DNA of 6,262 nucleotides from an uncultured Mucilaginibacter sp. (GTDB lineage Bacteria > Bacteroidota > Bacteroidia > Sphingobacteriales > Sphingobacteriaceae): the NCBI GenBank assembly GCA_946479225.1, contig CAMLFI010000159.1, positions 1-6,262 of the forward strand, in the 5' to 3' direction. The notes under the pieces are model-generated. The model saw nothing but the letters and a program-made list of their open reading frames with translations, did not search any database and was not told the DNA's origin. Numbering within the stretch: position 1 is the stretch's first letter; every line of letters begins with the position of its first letter. A program made the translations under genes and the position numbers. Below, in pieces: positions 3,967 to 6,262 of this stretch.

Positions 3967-5049
3967 ATGAAAAAAATTCTACTCACAATCTTTATCATAG
4001 CTTTCGCATTTGTTAAAATACAAGCCCAGGGATGCGTTGCCATACGCAGCACCGGCGGGGTATGTACCATGCTTGATCATCCCGACAGTACCGATGCCCA
4101 TGGCGCATGGGTTTTTAACTCAAATAATCGTTATTACCGCTCATACAAACACTTTGTAGGTCGCGAAGAGCAAAAACAACGTATAGCTTTAGGCACCAAT
4201 GTTATTAATCACTCTTACACGCAGGATCTGGCCCTTACCCGGGTATTCAACAGCCGCTGGTCGGCAATGATTGATGTGCCTGTAATATCAAACACGCGTA
4301 CCTCTTTGTACGAGCACGGCGGTAAACAACGCCATGGCACTGCCTCGTTTGGTTTAGGCGATATCAGGCTTGCGGCCTACGCCTGGCTGCTTAACCCTGC
4401 AAAGGCAAAACGTTTTAACATACAGCTGGGCCTGGGCTTAAAACTGGCCACCGGCACTTATAATTACCAGGACTTTTTCTATACCGCCACCGGCGATAAA
4501 GTATTGGGCCCGGTTGATCAGTCTATTCAGTTAGGCGACGGCGGCACAGGTATCACTTTAGAGATGAATACCTTTTACCATATATCAGACCATGTAAACG
4601 TATACGGTAACTTTTTTTACCTGGCCAACCCACGCGATGTTAACGGAGTATCAACCGCACGGGGCGGAACGCCAAGCGCCAGTGCACTGGCCAACAGCAG
4701 CTTTGTAATGAGCGTGCCCGACCAGCTGATGGTGCGTGCCGGGGCAAGTGTATCTGTTAAAAACCTTACATTTTCGGCCGGCGTGCGCCATGAGTGCCTG
4801 CCCGTTTACGATTTCATCGGCCCGAGCAATGGTTTCAGAAGGCCGGGATATATCATATCTGCCGAGCCGGGCGTAACCTGGAGCATTAAGAAAGTAACCT
4901 TTTACGCCTTTGTACCCTGGGCCCTTGTTAGAAACAGAACCCAAAGCGTACCCGATAAAATATCGACTGATTTAAAAGGTACCTACACACAAGGCGATGC
5001 CGCCTTTGCTGACTATGTTATCAATACAGGTATCAGTTTTAAATTTTAA
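3967..5049 (+). CDS. Secreted outer-membrane beta-barrel protein of unknown function
   Basis: The 360-residue product starts with a clear signal peptide (MKKILLTIFIIAFAFVKIQA, cleavage likely after Ala20). The mature part shows repeated alternating hydrophobic strands ending in aromatic residues, separated by polar loops: LALTRVFNSRWSAMIDV, IRLAAYAWLL, FNIQLGLGLKLATG, LMVRAGASVSV and VTFYAFVPWALV. It ends VINTGISFKF; a terminal Phe at the end of the last strand is the usual sorting signal for barrels inserted by BamA. Two cysteines at 23 and 33, near the mature N-terminus, could form a disulfide; a third is at 277. Conserved-looking loops (SYKHFVG, GDGGTGI, GPSNGFRRPGY) suggest a defined family, but I cannot name its substrate. 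It is not a SusC/TonB receptor, being too short and lacking a plug domain. ATG 3967 directly precedes the signal peptide. Sampled lines are 52-60% GC, higher than the glycosyltransferase gene. Confidence 0.82.
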   Translation: MKKILLTIFIIAFAFVKIQAQGCVAIRSTGGVCTMLDHPDSTDAHGAWVFNSNNRYYRSYKHFVGREEQKQRIALGTNVINHSYTQDLALTRVFNSRWSAMIDVPVISNTRTSLYEHGGKQRHGTASFGLGDIRLAAYAWLLNPAKAKRFNIQLGLGLKLATGTYNYQDFFYTATGDKVLGPVDQSIQLGDGGTGITLEMNTFYHISDHVNVYGNFFYLANPRDVNGVSTARGGTPSASALANSSFVMSVPDQLMVRAGASVSVKNLTFSAGVRHECLPVYDFIGPSNGFRRPGYIISAEPGVTWSIKKVTFYAFVPWALVRNRTQSVPDKISTDLKGTYTQGDAAFADYVINTGISFKF

Positions 5050-5058
5050 GATGTAAAA

Positions 5059-5076
5059 CACGGAGCGTTTGCCGTG
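5059..5076. terminator. Short hairpin after the beta-barrel gene
   Basis: CACGG (5059-5063) and CCGTG (5072-5076) form a 5-bp GC-rich stem with an 8-base loop, 10 bases after the stop codon. It is followed by CTTGCCTTAAT, not a real T run. A second weak inverted repeat, AAAACA...TGTTTT (5096-5114), follows and ends in TTTT. Either could end the barrel transcript. Confidence 0.35.
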
Positions 5077-5133
5077 CTTGCCTTAATCAATTTGGAAAAC
5101 AAAAAATCTGTTTTAGTATAAATCGGCTGCTAT

Positions 5134-5168
5134 TTTGCGTTAATTTTATCCATTCACAAATAATTTTG
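5134..5168 (+). promoter_or_regulatory. Bacteroidota-type promoter for the AraC-family gene
   Basis: TTTG at 5134-5137 and a perfect TAATTTTG (-7 box, 5161-5168) are 23 bases apart, at the long end of the accepted range. Transcription would start near 5173-5176, leaving a leader of roughly 22 bases to ATG 5197. That leader contains GCAGGA (5185-5190), a possible weak ribosome-binding site. Confidence 0.5.
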
Positions 5169-5196
5169 AATGATAATATTATTGCAGGACTAATTT

Positions 5197-6084
5197 ATGC
5201 TTGTAAGGAGAGTTTTAAGGCATACATTTTCCCTCTTAAACGTGGATTATGTAAAGTTAAACAGCAAATGGAATTATCGCAACGTAATAAGCCCTTACCA
5301 TCGCATCTATTTTATTGATGATGGGGAGGGGGAACTGTCCGATTCGGAAAAAACGCTCAAGTTAGAAGCAGGCTATTTATATATCATCCCAAGCTATACA
5401 CTGTGCGATTTGGTTTGCCCCAACTATCTTAGTCAATATTTCGTTCAATTTTTTGAGGAGTCGCTGGAAGGAGGGTCTTTGTTTCCTGCAAATCCTTCCA
5501 TATTAAAGGTAAAGGCTGACGAAGTTGATGCTTTAAACTTCAGGAGATTGATCGCTATCAACCCCGGAAGGGGCATCAATCGCTCAGACAATCCACAGGT
5601 ATACGAAAAACATATTTATTATAACGAATACCAACAGCTTAACAATCAGCAAAGTTTGGCTATTTTTTTGGAAACCCAGGGAATTCTTTTGCAATTTTTG
5701 TCAAGATTTGCACTTCCGGAAATATTTCAAAAAAGTGGTCAACAGTATGTGCCGGAAAAGATACTTGATGCCATGCGATTTATCCTGGCCAATCTTCACC
5801 TGCCGCTCACCGTTAAGTTCCTTGCAGACAGGGCCAACCAAAATGCAGAATATTTTTCAAGAACGTTTGAAAAACACACCGGTACACGGCCTCTGGCGTA
5901 TATAACAGAGAAACGTATTGAACATGCGCAACATATGATTGGAGCCAGCAAACTTTCTTACGCCGCCATAGCAGAGCTTACCGGTTTTAAAAGCTTATCC
6001 AATTTCTCCAGGACCTTTAAAAAAGTGGCCGGAATATCGCCGGGCGCTTACAAAAAGCGTATAACCAGCTCCTACTCCAATTAA
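5197..6084 (+). CDS. AraC-family transcriptional regulator
   Basis: The 295-residue protein has two parts. Residues about 10-110 form a cupin-like sensing domain, with YHRIYFIDDGEGEL followed by LKLEAGYLYIIPS, the usual strand-turn pattern of AraC arms. A helical linker follows (about 140-185). The DNA-binding domain covers about 186-290: PEKILDAMRFI, a first helix-turn-helix (204-229, LTVKFLADRANQNAEYFSRTF), and a second one (253-290) with IAELTGFKSLSNFSRTFKK and the family ending SPGAYKKR. It is expected to bind DNA as a dimer and respond to a small ligand, often a sugar in Bacteroidota, though no ligand can be read from the sequence. ATG 5197 is consistent with the promoter and the arm length. 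An exported protein gene begins 131 bases downstream and is the nearest candidate target. Confidence 0.92.
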   Translation: MLVRRVLRHTFSLLNVDYVKLNSKWNYRNVISPYHRIYFIDDGEGELSDSEKTLKLEAGYLYIIPSYTLCDLVCPNYLSQYFVQFFEESLEGGSLFPANPSILKVKADEVDALNFRRLIAINPGRGINRSDNPQVYEKHIYYNEYQQLNNQQSLAIFLETQGILLQFLSRFALPEIFQKSGQQYVPEKILDAMRFILANLHLPLTVKFLADRANQNAEYFSRTFEKHTGTRPLAYITEKRIEHAQHMIGASKLSYAAIAELTGFKSLSNFSRTFKKVAGISPGAYKKRITSSYSN

Positions 6085-6161
6085 ATAACCCATTCGGAAC
6101 ATTAGTCGGGTTTAGTGCTAAAATAGTCTGTTTCTGTAAAGTTTTTGGGTTGACAAAAGCT

Positions 6162-6169
6162 TAATTTTG
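6162..6169 (+). promoter_or_regulatory. Candidate -7 box for the exported-protein gene
   Basis: TAATTTTG matches TAnnTTTG exactly, and with the next two bases (TAATTTTGAA) it is identical to the -7 region of the AraC gene at 5161-5170. No -33 TTG occurs at 17-23 bases; the nearest TTTG (6144-6147) is only 14 bases away. A poor -33 element is what one expects at an activator-dependent promoter, which would fit AraC control, but this is inference. Confidence 0.45.
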
Positions 6170-6215
6170 AACAAGACTAATCTCAATGTCTCAAAACCAA
6201 TTATTACAAACCAAA

Positions 6216-6262
6216 ATGAAAAAGTTATTTTACTTGTTTATCCTGATAAGTTTTACAGCGTC
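6216..6262 (+). CDS. N-terminal start of an exported protein (partial, signal peptide only)
   Basis: From ATG 6216 the frame reads MKKLFYLFILISFTA and runs off the window. Two lysines followed by a hydrophobic run are the n- and h-regions of a signal peptide, so the product is exported or a lipoprotein; the cleavage region is not visible. An in-frame ATG at 6186 would add ten residues (MSQNQLLQTK). I prefer 6216 because it gives a standard signal peptide and follows an A-rich ACCAAA leader typical of Bacteroidota. The function cannot be inferred from 15 codons. Confidence 0.65.
   Translation, partial: MKKLFYLFILISFTA

Noticed and set aside
4651..4944. 97-residue minus-strand frame inside the beta-barrel gene
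   Set aside because: It is antisense to a gene with a signal peptide and barrel signature. Its composition is that of a GC-rich shadow frame.
6087..6112. AACCC...GGGTT inverted repeat after the AraC gene
   Set aside because: It has only 5 bp with a 16- to 17-base loop and no T run. It is too weak to call a terminator.
1..6262. tRNA, rRNA, CRISPR array, insertion sequence or toxin-antitoxin pair
   Set aside because: Scanning by eye found no tRNA-like clover-leaf arms, regularly spaced repeats, transposase motifs or typical toxin or antitoxin proteins. The two small membrane proteins lack toxin features beyond a membrane helix.

Overview
The window looks like chromosomal DNA from a Bacteroidota bacterium, most likely Sphingobacteriaceae (Mucilaginibacter/Pedobacter-like). 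The evidence is the protein styles (short tail-less SSB, minimal Crp/Fnr-type regulator, Phe-terminated outer-membrane barrel, AraC regulator), A-rich leaders with weak or absent Shine-Dalgarno sequences, and several -7 boxes of the Bacteroidota form TAnnTTTG. Taxonomy is inferred from style, not from a database search.

Left part (1-1673). The 3' end of a probable short-chain dehydrogenase enters on the + strand and meets a hairpin terminator. Two abutting minus-strand genes follow, encoding small proteins with a charged helix and a C-terminal membrane anchor. They are paralogous, and the second (54 aa, 206-370) is easily missed. A large imperfect palindrome (about 726-826), resembling a REP/MITE-type element, separates them from a minus-strand ssb gene and abuts the ssb stop codon. 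Divergent from ssb is a small protein with a zinc-ribbon-like N-terminus. The shared promoter region carries an 18-bp perfect palindrome and a second, related 10-bp palindrome whose centres lie 30 bp apart, which suggests a LacI/PurR-like operator arrangement.

Middle part (1674-3688). An AT-rich pair on the + strand encodes a Crp/Fnr-like regulator and, 66 bp later, a GT1-type glycosyltransferase of the sterol/MGT-like group that starts with TTG. The pair may be an operon or a regulator-target unit. Its base composition is lower in GC than the barrel gene that follows, so it may be an acquired cassette.

Right part (3689-6262). A 278-bp intergenic region with three copies of a TTGATAC-containing motif precedes a 360-aa secreted outer-membrane beta-barrel protein of unknown function. 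An AraC-family regulator follows with a good Bacteroidota promoter, and then the first codons of an exported protein preceded by the same -7 decamer. The AraC protein plausibly controls that downstream gene, but this is inferred from position only. No tRNA, rRNA, CRISPR array, insertion sequence or phage gene was seen.
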